From Nitrosomonas oligotropha (GTDB lineage Bacteria; Pseudomonadota; Gammaproteobacteria; Burkholderiales; Nitrosomonadaceae), in the NCBI RefSeq assembly GCF_900106555.1, contig NZ_FNOE01000004.1, forward strand, positions 1-64,000: DNA of 64,000 nt, in the 5' to 3' direction. A model generated the notes under the pieces. The model was given only the letters and a program-made list of their open reading frames with translations, did no database searches and had not been told where the DNA came from. Below, in pieces: positions 8,020 to 18,110 of the stretch (position 1 is its first letter; each line of letters begins with the position of its first letter). Made by a program: the position numbers and the translations under genes.

Positions 8020-8688
8020 TCAGGCTTGCTCGCAGCTATTGCGGCGATAGCGCGTGGCAAACCCCAGCAGCCCCAATCCGGCCAGCAATAGGGCATACAT
8101 TTCGGGTTCAGGGACGGCGGTCACGGCAATATTATCAAAGTACACATTGCCCGCAATTACGTCAGATCCGACAAAATCTTCCAGCATAAGATGCAGCGGC
8201 ATACCATTCATGGAGGTGCTGCCATAAACAAATAGAGCGGTATTGGCATCGATCGTAATCGAATAGTTTGTCCATGCTCCGTTGTGGGTCAACACCACAT
8301 TGAGTCCTGGATAACCGGTCTGAGTGCCCGCGATCCAAGTGTGCGAGCCTGGCTTGCCGTCACTGATACCCACGAATCCGCCCAGATCAGCCGTGGGAGC
8401 ACCGGGTGTTTCGACACTCAAGTAATCGAAACTCACGGTATAAATTTGTGACGGTGCAAAGAAGGGGTTGGCAGTAAAAATATCACCACCGGAGCCGAGT
8501 CCGGTAAATGACAGCACATCATTACCACTCAGCGGATTCGTTGGATCGGCAACGACAACACCGGTTCCAACGGGATTCCATTGACCCAGACCGGATTCAA
8601 AATCTTCACTAAAAAGTGTAGTGCTCGCTTGCACGGAAAAAGACGCAAACACCGCAATCAATGCACCCAAATAATTCGAGTATTTCAT
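8020..8688 (-). CDS. PEP-CTERM sorting domain protein
   Basis: A 222-residue secreted protein. The start at 8688 is chosen over 8781 because AAGGAGA lies seven bases upstream of it and it begins a clear signal peptide (MKYSNYLGALIAVFASFSVQA). The C-terminus is a textbook PEP-CTERM signal: VPEPEMYALLLAGLGLLGF followed by the basic ATRYRRN, which an exosortase (EpsH type) would cleave while exopolysaccharide is exported. The middle (FSEDFESGLGQW through YFDNIAVTA) has the pattern of a carbohydrate-binding jelly-roll domain. No exosortase is in the window. It is the last gene before the czc-type operon on the same strand, with an intervening gap of 194 bases that holds its promoter. Confidence 0.9.
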   Translation of the reverse strand: MKYSNYLGALIAVFASFSVQASTTLFSEDFESGLGQWNPVGTGVVVADPTNPLSGNDVLSFTGLGSGGDIFTANPFFAPSQIYTVSFDYLSVETPGAPTADLGGFVGISDGKPGSHTWIAGTQTGYPGLNVVLTHNGAWTNYSITIDANTALFVYGSTSMNGMPLHLMLEDFVGSDVIAGNVYFDNIAVTAVPEPEMYALLLAGLGLLGFATRYRRNSCEQA

Positions 8689-8882
8689 GATAGTCTCCTT
8701 TATTAAAAAACTTGATACTAAAAACCCGGCCGCAAACGGCAGAGCACTCGCTACACCAACCCAATAATCGCTCAAAAACATCGCGACCGATATCAGTAGA
8801 AATACGCAAGTATCGGCGCTTACACTTTATATCAGTGTTTTATGCACCTCAACGTTGAACTCACCACACCTGAATCAGAACC

Positions 8883-11800
8883 TTAAGTAACCGTTGCATT
8901 CCGCCGGTGCACCAGCTGATACAACACCGGCACCACCAGCAACGACAACAGCGACTGCGACAGCGTGCTGCCGATCATCACGGTCGCCAGGGTGCGCTGC
9001 ACTTCGGCACCGGTAGTGGTGCTCAGTGCCATCGGCAGGAAGCCCAGTGATTCCACCCAGGTCGTGATCAGAACTGGGCGCAGCCGCAATAGTGCCCCGG
9101 TCCTGATGGCTTCTTCGAGTTTTAACCCCTGTGCGCGCAAATCGCGGATAAACGACAGTAACACTAGGCCATCCAGCACCGCCACACCGGACATGGCGAT
9201 AAATCCGACGCCCGCGGAAATCGATAGCGGGATATCGCGCAGCCATAGCGCGACGATGCCGCCGGTAATCGCCAACGGCACCGCGCTGAACACCAGCAAG
9301 CTATCGCGAAAACTGCCGAGCATGGTGTACAACAGGAAAAATACCAACCCAAGCGCCAACGGAATGACGATCTGCAAGCGTTGTGCCGCCATGATCAATT
9401 GCTCGAATTGCCCGCCCCACGACAACCAATAACCGGCAGGTATTTTGACTTGCTTTCCGATATGCTCCTCGGCTTCTGTCACGAACGACCCAATGTCGCG
9501 GCCACGCACGTTCGCGGTGATCACTACGCGGCGTTTACCGTTTTCCCGGCTGATTTGATTGGGACCCTTGGCAATATGCAGATCGGCCACTTCGCCCAGC
9601 GCCACATAGACCGGCAAAGGAGCAGCTGGGGCATTTGGCGCGTTCGGCGCACCCGCCGGATTGAGGACAGGAAGCTTGATCGGCAAGCGTTTGAGTGTTT
9701 CGATATCACCGCGGACCTGTTCCGGCAGCCGCACTTGCAACTCAAAACGGCGGTCGCCTTCAAAAATCAGACCGGTCGTTCTGCCACCGATGGCGATATT
9801 GATCGCGTCTTGCACATCGCTGCCGTTGAGACCGTAACGCGCCATTTTGGTGCGATCCATCTGAATCGACAGCACCGGCAAGCCGGTAATTTGTTCCACC
9901 CGGACATCCGCCGCGCCGGGCACCGCCTTGATGATTTTTTCGATCCGTTCGGCAAGATTGAGCATCACATCGAGATCGTCACCGAACACTTTCACCGCGA
10001 CATCCGCGCGCACCCCGGATAGCAGTTCGTTGAAGCGCATCTGTATCGGTTGCGTGAACTCGTAATTGTTACCCGGTACTTTGCGCACCGCTTCTTCCAT
10101 CGCCGCGATCAATTCCTGTTTATTGTGATACTTGCCTGACCATTCGGATTGCGGTTTGATGATGATGAAAATATCCGCAACACTGGGCGGCATGGGATCG
10201 GTAGCAATTTCAGCGGTACCGATTTTGGAAAACACCCGGCTGACTTCGGGAAATTTCTTGATCGTTTCCTCCAGCTCATTTTGCATATCGACCGCTGTAC
10301 TGAGGCTGGTGCCGGGAATACGGATGGCGTGCAGCGCAATATCCTCTTCGTCCAGGCTGGGAATAAATTCACTGCCCATGCGCGTGGTCAGCAGCAGCGA
10401 CAGAATCACGATGACAGCGGCGATGGTCACCGTCAATCCCTTGTTATCCATCGCGGCATCCAACGCAGGCGCATAGATTTTCTTCGCCCACAGCACCGCA
10501 GCGCCTTCTTTTTCCATCATCTTGCCGGACAAAAACATGGCGACCGCGGCCGGCACGAACGTCACCGACAGAAATACCGCGCCCAGCAATGCCAGCAACA
10601 CCGTGTATGCCATCGGATGAAACATCTTGCCTTCCACCCCGGATAGTGCAAACACCGGCAGATAAACTACCATGATGATGATCTGCCCGAACAGCAGGGC
10701 TTCCCTGACTTCCTTGGATGCATCGAAAACGATCTCGAAGCGTTCGTCAGCCGTCAATTCCCGCCCCATTCGCCCTTGTTCCAGTGAAAGACGGCGAATA
10801 CAGTTTTCGACAATGATGACAGCGCCATCGACAATGATGCCGAAATCAAGCGCCCCCAGACTCAGCAGATTGGCGCTGACATTACTGGCCACCATGCCGC
10901 TGATGGTGAACAACATCGCCAGCGGAATAATCAGCGCGGTGATCAGCGCAGCACGCAGGTTGCCGAGCGATATGAACAACACCACGATGACCAGTGCGGC
11001 GCCTTCCATCAAGTTGTTTGAAACCGTGCTGATAGTTTTGTCGACCAGCGTAGTGCGGTTATAGACCGGCGTTGCAGTGACACCGGCAGGCAGACCGCGG
11101 TTGATCTCGGTCAGTTTTTCCGCCGCCGCCTGCGAAACGGTGCGGCTGTTTTCCCCGATCAGCATAAACGCCGTGCCCAGCACCACTTCGTGGCCGTTCT
11201 GCGTCGCGGCGCCAGTACGTAATTCCTTACCGATCAATACATCGGCGACATTCTTGACGCGTATTGGCACGCCTTGATTACTGCCGAGAATAATCTCGCC
11301 GATTTCGACCAGATCGGCCACCTGGCCCGGTACCCTGACCAGATACTGTTCGCCGCTTTTCTCAATGTAACCCGCACCGATGTTGAGATTGTTACGCTCC
11401 AGCGCCAGCACCAAGTCTTGCAGCGTCAAACCAAACGAAATCAGTTTCTCCGGATAGGGGGTGACATGAAATTGCTTGACATAGCCGCCGACCGAGTTGA
11501 CCTCCGTCACTCCTTTCACCATGCGCATGCGGGGTTTGACGATCCAGTCTTGCAATTCGCGCAAATCCATCGACGTATACGGCGTGCCATCCGGTTTTCG
11601 TGCCTCGGGATCAGCATCGACAGTCCACATGAAAATTTCCCCCAGCCCCGTCGAAATCGGCCCTATGGTCGGGACAATCGCCGCTGGCAACCGGCTTCTG
11701 ACTTCCTGAATGCGCTGGCTGACCAGTTGCCGCACCAGGTAGATATCGGTGCCATCCTTAAAAATCACTGTGACTTGTGATAAGCCGTAACGCGACAGGG

Positions 11801-12050
11801 AACGGGTATATTCCAGACCGGGCAGTCCGGCCATCGCCATCTCGATCGGAAAGGTAATGCGTTGTTCGGCTTCCAGTGGCGAATAACCGGGCGCCGTGGT
11901 ATTGATTTGCACCTGCACATTGGTGATGTCCGGCACCGCGTCGATCGGCAGCTTCAGGTAGTTGTACATGCCGAATGCAGCCATTGCCAGTACTGCCAAT
12001 AAAACAAGCCCGCGCTGGTATATCGATATTTTCAAAATGCGTTCAAACAT
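8883..12050 (-). CDS. czcA: CzcA/CusA-family heavy-metal RND efflux pump
   Basis: A 1055-residue inner-membrane RND protein of normal length for the HME group. The N-terminus (FQRGL-type start, LPIDAVPDITNVQVQINT) and the two large periplasmic loops between helices 1-2 and 7-8 are present. In helix 4 the proton-relay segment DFGIIVDGAVIIVEN has Asp, Asp and Glu with the spacing of Cupriavidus CzcA, which suggests divalent Zn/Co/Cd or Ni rather than Cu/Ag transport; the metal is an inference. A Pro/Ala-rich insert (ILNPAGAPNAPNAPAA region) near residue 800 is unusual. It is the last gene of czcC-czcB-czcA and would span to the outer membrane with the two preceding products. Confidence 0.93.
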   Translation of the reverse strand: MFERILKISIYQRGLVLLAVLAMAAFGMYNYLKLPIDAVPDITNVQVQINTTAPGYSPLEAEQRITFPIEMAMAGLPGLEYTRSLSRYGLSQVTVIFKDGTDIYLVRQLVSQRIQEVRSRLPAAIVPTIGPISTGLGEIFMWTVDADPEARKPDGTPYTSMDLRELQDWIVKPRMRMVKGVTEVNSVGGYVKQFHVTPYPEKLISFGLTLQDLVLALERNNLNIGAGYIEKSGEQYLVRVPGQVADLVEIGEIILGSNQGVPIRVKNVADVLIGKELRTGAATQNGHEVVLGTAFMLIGENSRTVSQAAAEKLTEINRGLPAGVTATPVYNRTTLVDKTISTVSNNLMEGAALVIVVLFISLGNLRAALITALIIPLAMLFTISGMVASNVSANLLSLGALDFGIIVDGAVIIVENCIRRLSLEQGRMGRELTADERFEIVFDASKEVREALLFGQIIIMVVYLPVFALSGVEGKMFHPMAYTVLLALLGAVFLSVTFVPAAVAMFLSGKMMEKEGAAVLWAKKIYAPALDAAMDNKGLTVTIAAVIVILSLLLTTRMGSEFIPSLDEEDIALHAIRIPGTSLSTAVDMQNELEETIKKFPEVSRVFSKIGTAEIATDPMPPSVADIFIIIKPQSEWSGKYHNKQELIAAMEEAVRKVPGNNYEFTQPIQMRFNELLSGVRADVAVKVFGDDLDVMLNLAERIEKIIKAVPGAADVRVEQITGLPVLSIQMDRTKMARYGLNGSDVQDAINIAIGGRTTGLIFEGDRRFELQVRLPEQVRGDIETLKRLPIKLPVLNPAGAPNAPNAPAAPLPVYVALGEVADLHIAKGPNQISRENGKRRVVITANVRGRDIGSFVTEAEEHIGKQVKIPAGYWLSWGGQFEQLIMAAQRLQIVIPLALGLVFFLLYTMLGSFRDSLLVFSAVPLAITGGIVALWLRDIPLSISAGVGFIAMSGVAVLDGLVLLSFIRDLRAQGLKLEEAIRTGALLRLRPVLITTWVESLGFLPMALSTTTGAEVQRTLATVMIGSTLSQSLLSLLVVPVLYQLVHRRNATVT

Positions 12051-12082
12051 GATTTATCCTTGGGTAGCTTATTTTAGGTTGG

Positions 12083-13585
12083 CTAATGGTCATGCGATGC
12101 ACCGGCTTTATCGATATCGGCCTTAATGGCGAAGCTGTTGCCCGAAGCATAACGCTCCCCGGCAGCGAATCCTTTCAATACCTCCACCATTTTGCCGTCG
12201 CTGCGGCCCAATTCCAACGGACGCGCTTCGAGATAACCGCCGTAACGGCCAAACACCACCGTCCAGTCACGGAACGTTTGTATCGCTTGCGCCGAAACCG
12301 CAACCGGTACTTCTATTTCATCGGATACCAGTTCGATGTTGACGAACATGCCGGGATGCCAGCGGCCGTCCTTGTTGTCCAGGATGACTCGCGCCGTGGC
12401 CGTGCGCGTCTGCCCGCCGATCAGCGTAGTGATATACGTGACAACACCCTCGCCTTCGACATCGAAGGCAGTCGCTTTGACCAAGGCTTTCTGTCCGACT
12501 CTGACGATACTCAGATCTTTCGGGTACACCGTCACAGCCGTCCACACCGTCGACATATCGGCCACGGTGAAGATGGTGATGTCCTCTTTCAATGCTGCGC
12601 CCAGAGCCACCGTTCGAGTAATGATGAGCCCGGAAATCGGTGCGCGCACCTCGTAGCGGGTCAGTGCTTTTGCCGGTAATCCCGGCTCAGGCCGAACACC
12701 CAAGGCCTTAAGCTTCTCCGCAGCCAGATCGACAGCGATCTGGGCTTCGTTCAATACCAATTCCGCCGCCAGATAATCCTGCTTGGCCGATATTTTTTCT
12801 TCCCACAATTGCTTTTCCCGTTGATAAACGGTTCGCGCCAGCGACAGCCGTTTCTGAGCGGCCATGTATTGACTATGTAAATCCGCCAGCATTTGACTTT
12901 CAATAACTGCCAGCACATCGCCTTTTTTCACCATCTGTCCCGGCTCAAAATTCACTTCGGCCACCACACCCGGCAGACGCGGCACTACTTGCACGATCCT
13001 ATCCGGATTAAACACAATTTCGCCCGGCAGCTTGAGTGTTGATTTAACAATGGCCGGACCGGCCGTTTGTATCTCGACACCCATCGTTTTGAGCATCTCA
13101 TCCGTCATTTCCAAGCGCGCCTCGACTTGACTGGAACCCCAGCGGAATGTCTGGCCGTTGCGCTCGGCGGCAATTGCCAGATCAAATGAATGCGGTTCTT
13201 CCACCACTTGATCGCCGAGCAGATAATCGGCTTCTGGTGCAAATTTAATCAGCTGCACCGGCGCTCCAAGCCGTGTCAATGCGATAGACACCTTGGCGGC
13301 AGCCGGTGGAAGCGGCTTGCCGTTTTCATACAGATAAATCCGGAACTGTGGCGGCACGCCTTTTTCAAAGATCGTCAATTCCAAGCCAAAACCATCGCCG
13401 GTAAACAACTTACCGCCTCTTGGGCCGATATCCGGCTGATTCTCGCCCGCTATCCCGCTGGCATCGCCAGCCGCCATCTCCGCCGTGACTGCCGACGGTT
13501 TATCCAGCAATAAAATCAATCCCGCCAGTACAACGCCTATGGCAATGACGATCAGGATTGGCATCAATCGCGTTTTATTCATCAT
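12083..13585 (-). CDS. czcB: CzcB-like periplasmic adaptor (membrane fusion protein) of the RND pump
   Basis: A 500-residue protein with an N-terminal membrane anchor (RLMPILIVIAIGVVLAGLILLL). A CzcB-type extra N-terminal beta domain follows (about 45-165), then the core: a lipoyl half (LPGVVAEVNFEPGQMVKKGDVLAVIES), an alpha-helical hairpin (about 225-300), a second lipoyl half (YEVRAPISGLIITRTVALGAAL) and the C-terminal beta-barrel and membrane-proximal parts. The protein ends in a histidine-rich tail (ASHDH), plausible for metal contact. It bridges CzcA and the outer-membrane channel. It lies 32 bases upstream of czcA in the same transcript. Confidence 0.92.
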   Translation of the reverse strand: MMNKTRLMPILIVIAIGVVLAGLILLLDKPSAVTAEMAAGDASGIAGENQPDIGPRGGKLFTGDGFGLELTIFEKGVPPQFRIYLYENGKPLPPAAAKVSIALTRLGAPVQLIKFAPEADYLLGDQVVEEPHSFDLAIAAERNGQTFRWGSSQVEARLEMTDEMLKTMGVEIQTAGPAIVKSTLKLPGEIVFNPDRIVQVVPRLPGVVAEVNFEPGQMVKKGDVLAVIESQMLADLHSQYMAAQKRLSLARTVYQREKQLWEEKISAKQDYLAAELVLNEAQIAVDLAAEKLKALGVRPEPGLPAKALTRYEVRAPISGLIITRTVALGAALKEDITIFTVADMSTVWTAVTVYPKDLSIVRVGQKALVKATAFDVEGEGVVTYITTLIGGQTRTATARVILDNKDGRWHPGMFVNIELVSDEIEVPVAVSAQAIQTFRDWTVVFGRYGGYLEARPLELGRSDGKMVEVLKGFAAGERYASGNSFAIKADIDKAGASHDH

Positions 13586-13609
13586 GTATCCTTTTTACTT
13601 TTTCCGCTG

Positions 13610-15064
13610 TTAAGGCAAACGTCCGTTGATTTCATGCTTAGGCTTAATGCTATCGATTGGTGCTGCGATCAGGCGCTCTATGTCGTTAATCAGACGCTGA
13701 TAGTTTGCCAACGCACGCACATAGAGCAGTTGATTCTGAAACAGCACGCGCTGCGCATCAAGAAGCTCCAGCAAGCCGAATTTTCCCAGCTCATAACCTC
13801 TGCGCATCACATTGAAGGCGCTCCGGGCGCCGGGCAAGATTTCATCACGCAGAATATTGATTTCATTCCACACCGCCGACATCGTTTCATACGATTGCGC
13901 CAGCTCGGTTCTAAGCCGTATGTCGGTCGCCACCTGTTCATCGACGGCTTTATCCACACGCTGATAAGCTTCTTTGAGATTGCCTTGATTGCGATCGAAG
14001 AGCGGCAATGGAATCATTACGCTCGCAACCGCCGTGGTACCACCCAATTGCGCGTGATGCACAGCACCGGCATTCAGGGTCAGATTGGGGATGCGGCGGG
14101 TTTGCTCGACTTCGAGCAGCGCTTTGCGATGTTCAATGTTCTTCATAGCACGCAGAGCCATCGGATTTTCTAGCACACGGTTTTGCAGCGTTTGAAAATC
14201 GGGCGGCGCAATCGATGTTTCCAAAGTCCCCAAGGCTTTAGCAAACTGCGGCACAGCGCTATCCCATAGCAAGGCAAGCCTTTTACGGGCGGAAATCAGA
14301 TCCCGTTGCGCTTGCTCGAATTCGATACGCGCCGTGGACAATCCGACTTTGGCTCTGGTTTCTTCAATGGGCGGCACCTTGCCTGCCTGGACCCGTAAAA
14401 CCACGGTATCCACCACATTTTGCGCCAGCTGCTTGGTTTCCTCCGCGAGCTTGAGCCGTTCCTGGCCGGCCAGCACTTCGGTAAACACATTAGCCACCCG
14501 GGCTATGATTTCCACGCGCCTGGATTCATAGTCCCGCGCAGCCAATTCCTCATTCAGCCGGGCGGCGCCAACCCGCGCGGCACGTTTGCCACCCAGTTCG
14601 ATCAATTGCCCGATACGGATGGTGGTCAACTGCTGCACCACTTCCTGCGATACCGAAGCCTGCGAATTGATGTCACCGCTCAGCTTTTGTATGTTGCCGG
14701 GATTTTCAACATTCACTGACAATTCCGGGTTTTTCAGCAGACCCGCTTGCAGGGTAGCTCCTTCCAGCGCGCGCATTTCCTTGGCAAACGACGCCAATTC
14801 GGGATTACGAAGCAAGGCGAGATTGACGGCGTCGCGCAACGTGAGATCGCCCGTTTCCTGCGCGGACAACTCTGCTGCTTGACCTTTGACACCGTCTGGT
14901 GCAACACCGAAAGCATCGGCGCCAACATTGGCGTGGAATAAAAAACCCAGCAAAAAAATGAACCCCGGCAAGATACGCCGCAATCCGGATACCGCCCAAT
15001 AGCAAAGCGCGATCAATAAGCCGCTCAATGTCATAAATCCTCCGCATACACCTATGCTATGCAA
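13610..15064 (-). CDS. czcC: TolC-family outer-membrane channel (CzcC-like)
   Basis: A 484-residue outer-membrane efflux protein. The two OEP repeats are visible: LTLRDAVNLALLRNPELASFAKEM at the start of the first and NLKEAYQRVDKAVDEQVATDIRLRTELAQSYE in the second, with long amphipathic helices and a NLTLNAGAVHH strand between. A hydrophobic export signal precedes them (about 11-50). The start could also be the ATG ten codons downstream. It is the first of the three pump genes on the minus strand, after a CzcI-like gene and a terminator-like hairpin. Confidence 0.9.
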   Translation of the reverse strand: MHSIGVCGGFMTLSGLLIALCYWAVSGLRRILPGFIFLLGFLFHANVGADAFGVAPDGVKGQAAELSAQETGDLTLRDAVNLALLRNPELASFAKEMRALEGATLQAGLLKNPELSVNVENPGNIQKLSGDINSQASVSQEVVQQLTTIRIGQLIELGGKRAARVGAARLNEELAARDYESRRVEIIARVANVFTEVLAGQERLKLAEETKQLAQNVVDTVVLRVQAGKVPPIEETRAKVGLSTARIEFEQAQRDLISARKRLALLWDSAVPQFAKALGTLETSIAPPDFQTLQNRVLENPMALRAMKNIEHRKALLEVEQTRRIPNLTLNAGAVHHAQLGGTTAVASVMIPLPLFDRNQGNLKEAYQRVDKAVDEQVATDIRLRTELAQSYETMSAVWNEINILRDEILPGARSAFNVMRRGYELGKFGLLELLDAQRVLFQNQLLYVRALANYQRLINDIERLIAAPIDSIKPKHEINGRLP

Positions 15065-15080
15065 ATGTGAAACGGATCAT

Positions 15081-15108
15081 CAAAAAATCAGAACTGATCT
15101 GTTTTTTG
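15081..15108 (-). terminator. Terminator or attenuator between the CzcI-like gene and czcC
   Basis: On the minus strand CAAAAAA-CAGA, a 5-base loop and TCTG-a-TTTTTTG form a hairpin of 11 pairs with one bulged base and a T-run in the 3' arm. It sits 17 bases before the czcC start and just after the preceding small gene, so it could limit read-through into the pump genes. Confidence 0.45.
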
Positions 15109-15161
15109 CATAGCTATGGATTATTACCATCCATTCACAAACAATATTTTTTAAATCTGAT

Positions 15162-15536
15162 TTATAACAAGTGAAGCGCACGCGGAGGACGCAGGGGCAA
15201 ATCCGGAATTGTTTCGGGAATCAAGGAAGAAATGAATATCGCCATGACTTCCGTCACAATCACACCGGGAATCAAGGGGAAAGAATGAAAGAAAAATGGC
15301 TGGTATTGTCCGGCCGAATGCAAGCACAAGTGCGTTGCGGCATCGAGATCAACACCTTCCCACGACACATTATTGCGATGCAGCTCCAAATGAGTTGCAG
15401 GATCGGCGGACAAGGACTGACGGATATGATCCAGTTCATGAGCAAATACTTCACCTCTGAACGACAAGCTCAATCCATTCGTCAGTATGCTGACAATAAG
15501 CATAAAGATGATTGGATAAGCCGAATATTTCCGCAT
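15162..15536 (-). CDS. Small secreted CzcI-like protein of the metal efflux operon
   Basis: A 124-residue protein with an N-terminal signal sequence (YPIIFMLIVSILTNGLSLSF). The mature part is rich in His (AHELDHIRQ, ATHLELHRN, DAATHLCLHSAGQYQPFF) and ends in a Pro-rich tail (IPDLPLRPPRA). Small proteins of this shape open many betaproteobacterial czc/cnr operons, where CzcI is thought to tune induction by periplasmic metal. The similarity is by composition and position only. No clear ribosome site precedes 15536, so the start is uncertain. Confidence 0.6.
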   Translation of the reverse strand: MRKYSAYPIIFMLIVSILTNGLSLSFRGEVFAHELDHIRQSLSADPATHLELHRNNVSWEGVDLDAATHLCLHSAGQYQPFFFHSFPLIPGVIVTEVMAIFISSLIPETIPDLPLRPPRALHLL

Positions 15537-15636
15537 AAAGTATTTAATCTATAAAAAATGAAAATTTCATTTAAGCATAATCATTCCACAGAATGACGCT
15601 ATTTGCAATTTAGAAGTTTATGAAAGAAATCAAACT

Positions 15637-16233
15637 TTAAAAAATCTCGACATCTTCAGCCATCAGCATATCCACCAGCGCGATCATCGGTAATCCGATC
15701 AGGCCATTCGGATCATCCCCGGTCATGCGCTCAATAAGTGCAATCCCCAACCCCTCGGATTTGGCACTCCCGGCGCAGTGATATGGCTGCTCTTTGCACA
15801 AATAATTTTCAATTTGCTGGTCGCTCAGCGGCCGGAATTTCACGTGATAAGGAATGACACGCGACTGCAAACGATCCGCCGCGCTATTCAGCAGGCATAA
15901 AGCGGTATAAAAAACAACCTCTTTACCTCGAACCAGTTGCAATTGTTTTACCGCATTTTCATGACTCAAGGGCTTGCCGAGCGGAATATTTCCCAATGCC
16001 GCGACTTGATCGGAGCCAATAATTAAGGCATGCGGATAAGTCTTCGCGACAGCACGCGCTTTCGCTTCAGCCAAACGCATGGCTGTTTCTTCGGGAGATT
16101 CACCGTACAGCGGTGTCTCATTAACATCCGGATGTTCCGTTTCAAAGGGGATTTGCAGCCGTTGCAGTAACTCCTTACGATAAATCGAGCTGGATCCCAG
16201 GATAATTTGCGGGGTAATGTTTTGTGTTTTCAA
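15637..16233 (-). CDS. yceF: Maf-family nucleotide pyrophosphatase (YceF subgroup)
   Basis: A 198-residue protein with the Maf pattern: an N-terminal [21 protein letters not shown] substrate loop, [13 protein letters not shown], the catalytic-region [12 protein letters not shown], and [28 protein letters not shown] near the C-terminus. The GSDQVA motif and the position divergent from yceD-rpmF-plsX identify the YceF group, which hydrolyses m7GTP and related modified nucleoside triphosphates and so removes damaged nucleotides. It is transcribed away from the fatty-acid operon from a shared 56-base gap. Confidence 0.93.
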   Translation of the reverse strand: MKTQNITPQIILGSSSIYRKELLQRLQIPFETEHPDVNETPLYGESPEETAMRLAEAKARAVAKTYPHALIIGSDQVAALGNIPLGKPLSHENAVKQLQLVRGKEVVFYTALCLLNSAADRLQSRVIPYHVKFRPLSDQQIENYLCKEQPYHCAGSAKSEGLGIALIERMTGDDPNGLIGLPMIALVDMLMAEDVEIF

Positions 16234-16289
16234 AATTTCCTTCTGTAATTTTTGACACTTAGGTTTAAAAAATATAACATGCGCGCCTT

Positions 16290-16805
16290 ATGTCTGATAG
16301 GTTAGTCATAGACTCTCTGGATTTTGTGCGTAACGCGGGCAGTCGTCATGGTAAAATCCCGTTGGTTGAGCTTGTGCGCTTACATGATCTGTTATTTGAT
16401 CAGGAAGGGGAGCTAATCTATCAAATCAGCGGTCAATTCGACAAGAATAAAAGACCGGGGTTATACGTTGAAATAACCGGGAAAATTCATCTTCATTGTC
16501 AGCGTTGTCTTGATAAACTAGTGCATCATATTGATTTGCAGACATTCCTGATACTGGCCAAAAATGAAACAGAGTTGAATCTGGCCGATGATGACGATAC
16601 GATTGATGCAATTTTAGCAATCCCTGATTTAGATGTTTTTAATTTAATTGAAGATGAAGTGATTCTCAGTTTATCGATTGCATTGTGTCACGCGGATGAC
16701 GAATGCAGCATGTTTAAACTGAAATCAAACGGTAACGGCTCGGCTGATAAAACAAAACCGGCACACCCTTTTGCAGCATTGGCGGCATTAAAAAAGACAA
16801 ATTGA
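16290..16805 (+). CDS. yceD: YceD (DUF177) family 23S rRNA accumulation protein
   Basis: A 171-residue protein. The central IHLHCQRCLDKLVHHIDLQTFL carries the conserved Cys-x2-Cys of DUF177, followed by the acidic stretch DDDDTIDAI and IEDEVILSLSIALCH. In other bacteria YceD is needed for normal 23S rRNA levels and is co-transcribed with rpmF, as here (18-base gap). It opens the yceD-rpmF-plsX-fab operon. No catalytic activity is known. Confidence 0.9.
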   Translation: MSDRLVIDSLDFVRNAGSRHGKIPLVELVRLHDLLFDQEGELIYQISGQFDKNKRPGLYVEITGKIHLHCQRCLDKLVHHIDLQTFLILAKNETELNLADDDDTIDAILAIPDLDVFNLIEDEVILSLSIALCHADDECSMFKLKSNGNGSADKTKPAHPFAALAALKKTN

Positions 16806-16823
16806 GTTCAAGGAGTTATTCAC

Positions 16824-17003
16824 ATGGCAGTTCAGCAAAATAAAAAATCCCCATCAAAACGCGGTATGCACCGTTCACATGATTTTTTGACCAGTCCGCC
16901 ATTAGCGGTAGAGTCAAGCACGGGAGAAATTCATTTACGCCATCATATCAGCCCTAACGGCTACTATCGCGGCAAAAAAGTGGTTAAAACCAAAAACGAT
17001 TAA
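16824..17003 (+). CDS. rpmF: Ribosomal protein bL32
   Basis: A 59-residue protein ([20 protein letters not shown] followed by a strand-rich half ending in [14 protein letters not shown]). This is the bL32 sequence pattern, without zinc-ribbon cysteines. An AAGGAG site lies nine bases before the ATG. It sits between yceD and plsX as in most proteobacteria. Confidence 0.97.
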   Translation: MAVQQNKKSPSKRGMHRSHDFLTSPPLAVESSTGEIHLRHHISPNGYYRGKKVVKTKND

Positions 17004-17069
17004 AAACACAATTCCTATTGCTACAGGTCGCATCAACTATAGCTTCTTCCAGCCGCAAGAGCACCGAAA

Positions 17070-18110
17070 TTGGATATCACTGTAGCAATAGACTGTATGG
17101 GGGGCGATCATGGTCCCCATGTGACCGTTCCATCCGCACTCGAATATTTGCGTCAGGACCCTGAAGCCAATATCATTTTAGTCGGCATTCCCGATGCCAT
17201 TGAGGCGGAACTGCGCGCCGCTAAATCCGAGTTTGGCCCAAGAATCCGCTTGCATCCGGCAAGCGAAGTTGTCGGCATGGATGAGTCACCGGCAACCGCC
17301 TTGCGCGGCAAAAAAGACTCCTCCATGCGTGTCGCCATAAATCTCGTCAAAACCGGTGAAGCGCAGGCTTGTATCAGCGCTGGCAACACCGGTGCGTTGC
17401 TGGCTACTTCCCGGTTTGTCTTAAAAACGATCCCAGGCGTTGACCGCCCGGCGCTAGCGGTGATATTGCCGACCAGTACCGGCCACACTTACGTGTTGGA
17501 CTTGGGCGCTAATGTCGATTGCACGGCGGAGCACTTGTTCCAATTTGGCATCATGGGCGCATCCCTGGTATCCTCGGTAGAAAATAAAGCCTTTCCAAGC
17601 GTCGGATTGCTCAATATCGGCGAAGAGGAAATCAAAGGCAATGAAATAGTGAAGCAGGCAGCTGAATTACTGCGCAATAGCGGTCTCAATTTTTATGGCA
17701 ACGTGGAAGGCAACGATATTTACAAAGGAACCACGGATGTCGTGGTATGCGATGGCTTTGTCGGCAATATCACACTAAAAACCTCCGAAGGCTTGGCACA
17801 AATGCTGGCAGCCTATCTGCGCGAGGAATTCAAGCGCAATCTGCTAACAAAACTCGCCGGGGTGATCGCGATGCCGGTAATCAATTCCTTTAAACGCCGC
17901 GTTGATCACCGGCGTTATAACGGTGCCAGTTTCCTGGGTTTACGCGGCATCGTGATTAAAAGCCACGGCTCGGCGGACAAATATGCTTTTGGTTTTGCCA
18001 TCAAGCGCGCCGCTGACGAGGTGCGCGGCGGCATGCTGCGGCGTATTAGTGAGCGGGTAGCCGAGTTCTCCCGTCATTCTCAAACTTCCTCTAAAGAAAT
18101 AACACGATAA
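17070..18110 (+). CDS. plsX: Phosphate acyltransferase PlsX
   Basis: A 346-residue protein that makes acyl-phosphate from acyl-ACP for phosphatidic acid synthesis at the inner membrane. [20 protein letters not shown] at the N-terminus and [33 protein letters not shown] and [21 protein letters not shown] in the body are family signatures. The start is a TTG at 17070, in line with the usual [13 protein letters not shown] beginning. The stop overlaps the fabH start by one base (TAATG), so the two are coupled. Confidence 0.97.
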   Translation: MDITVAIDCMGGDHGPHVTVPSALEYLRQDPEANIILVGIPDAIEAELRAAKSEFGPRIRLHPASEVVGMDESPATALRGKKDSSMRVAINLVKTGEAQACISAGNTGALLATSRFVLKTIPGVDRPALAVILPTSTGHTYVLDLGANVDCTAEHLFQFGIMGASLVSSVENKAFPSVGLLNIGEEEIKGNEIVKQAAELLRNSGLNFYGNVEGNDIYKGTTDVVVCDGFVGNITLKTSEGLAQMLAAYLREEFKRNLLTKLAGVIAMPVINSFKRRVDHRRYNGASFLGLRGIVIKSHGSADKYAFGFAIKRAADEVRGGMLRRISERVAEFSRHSQTSSKEITR

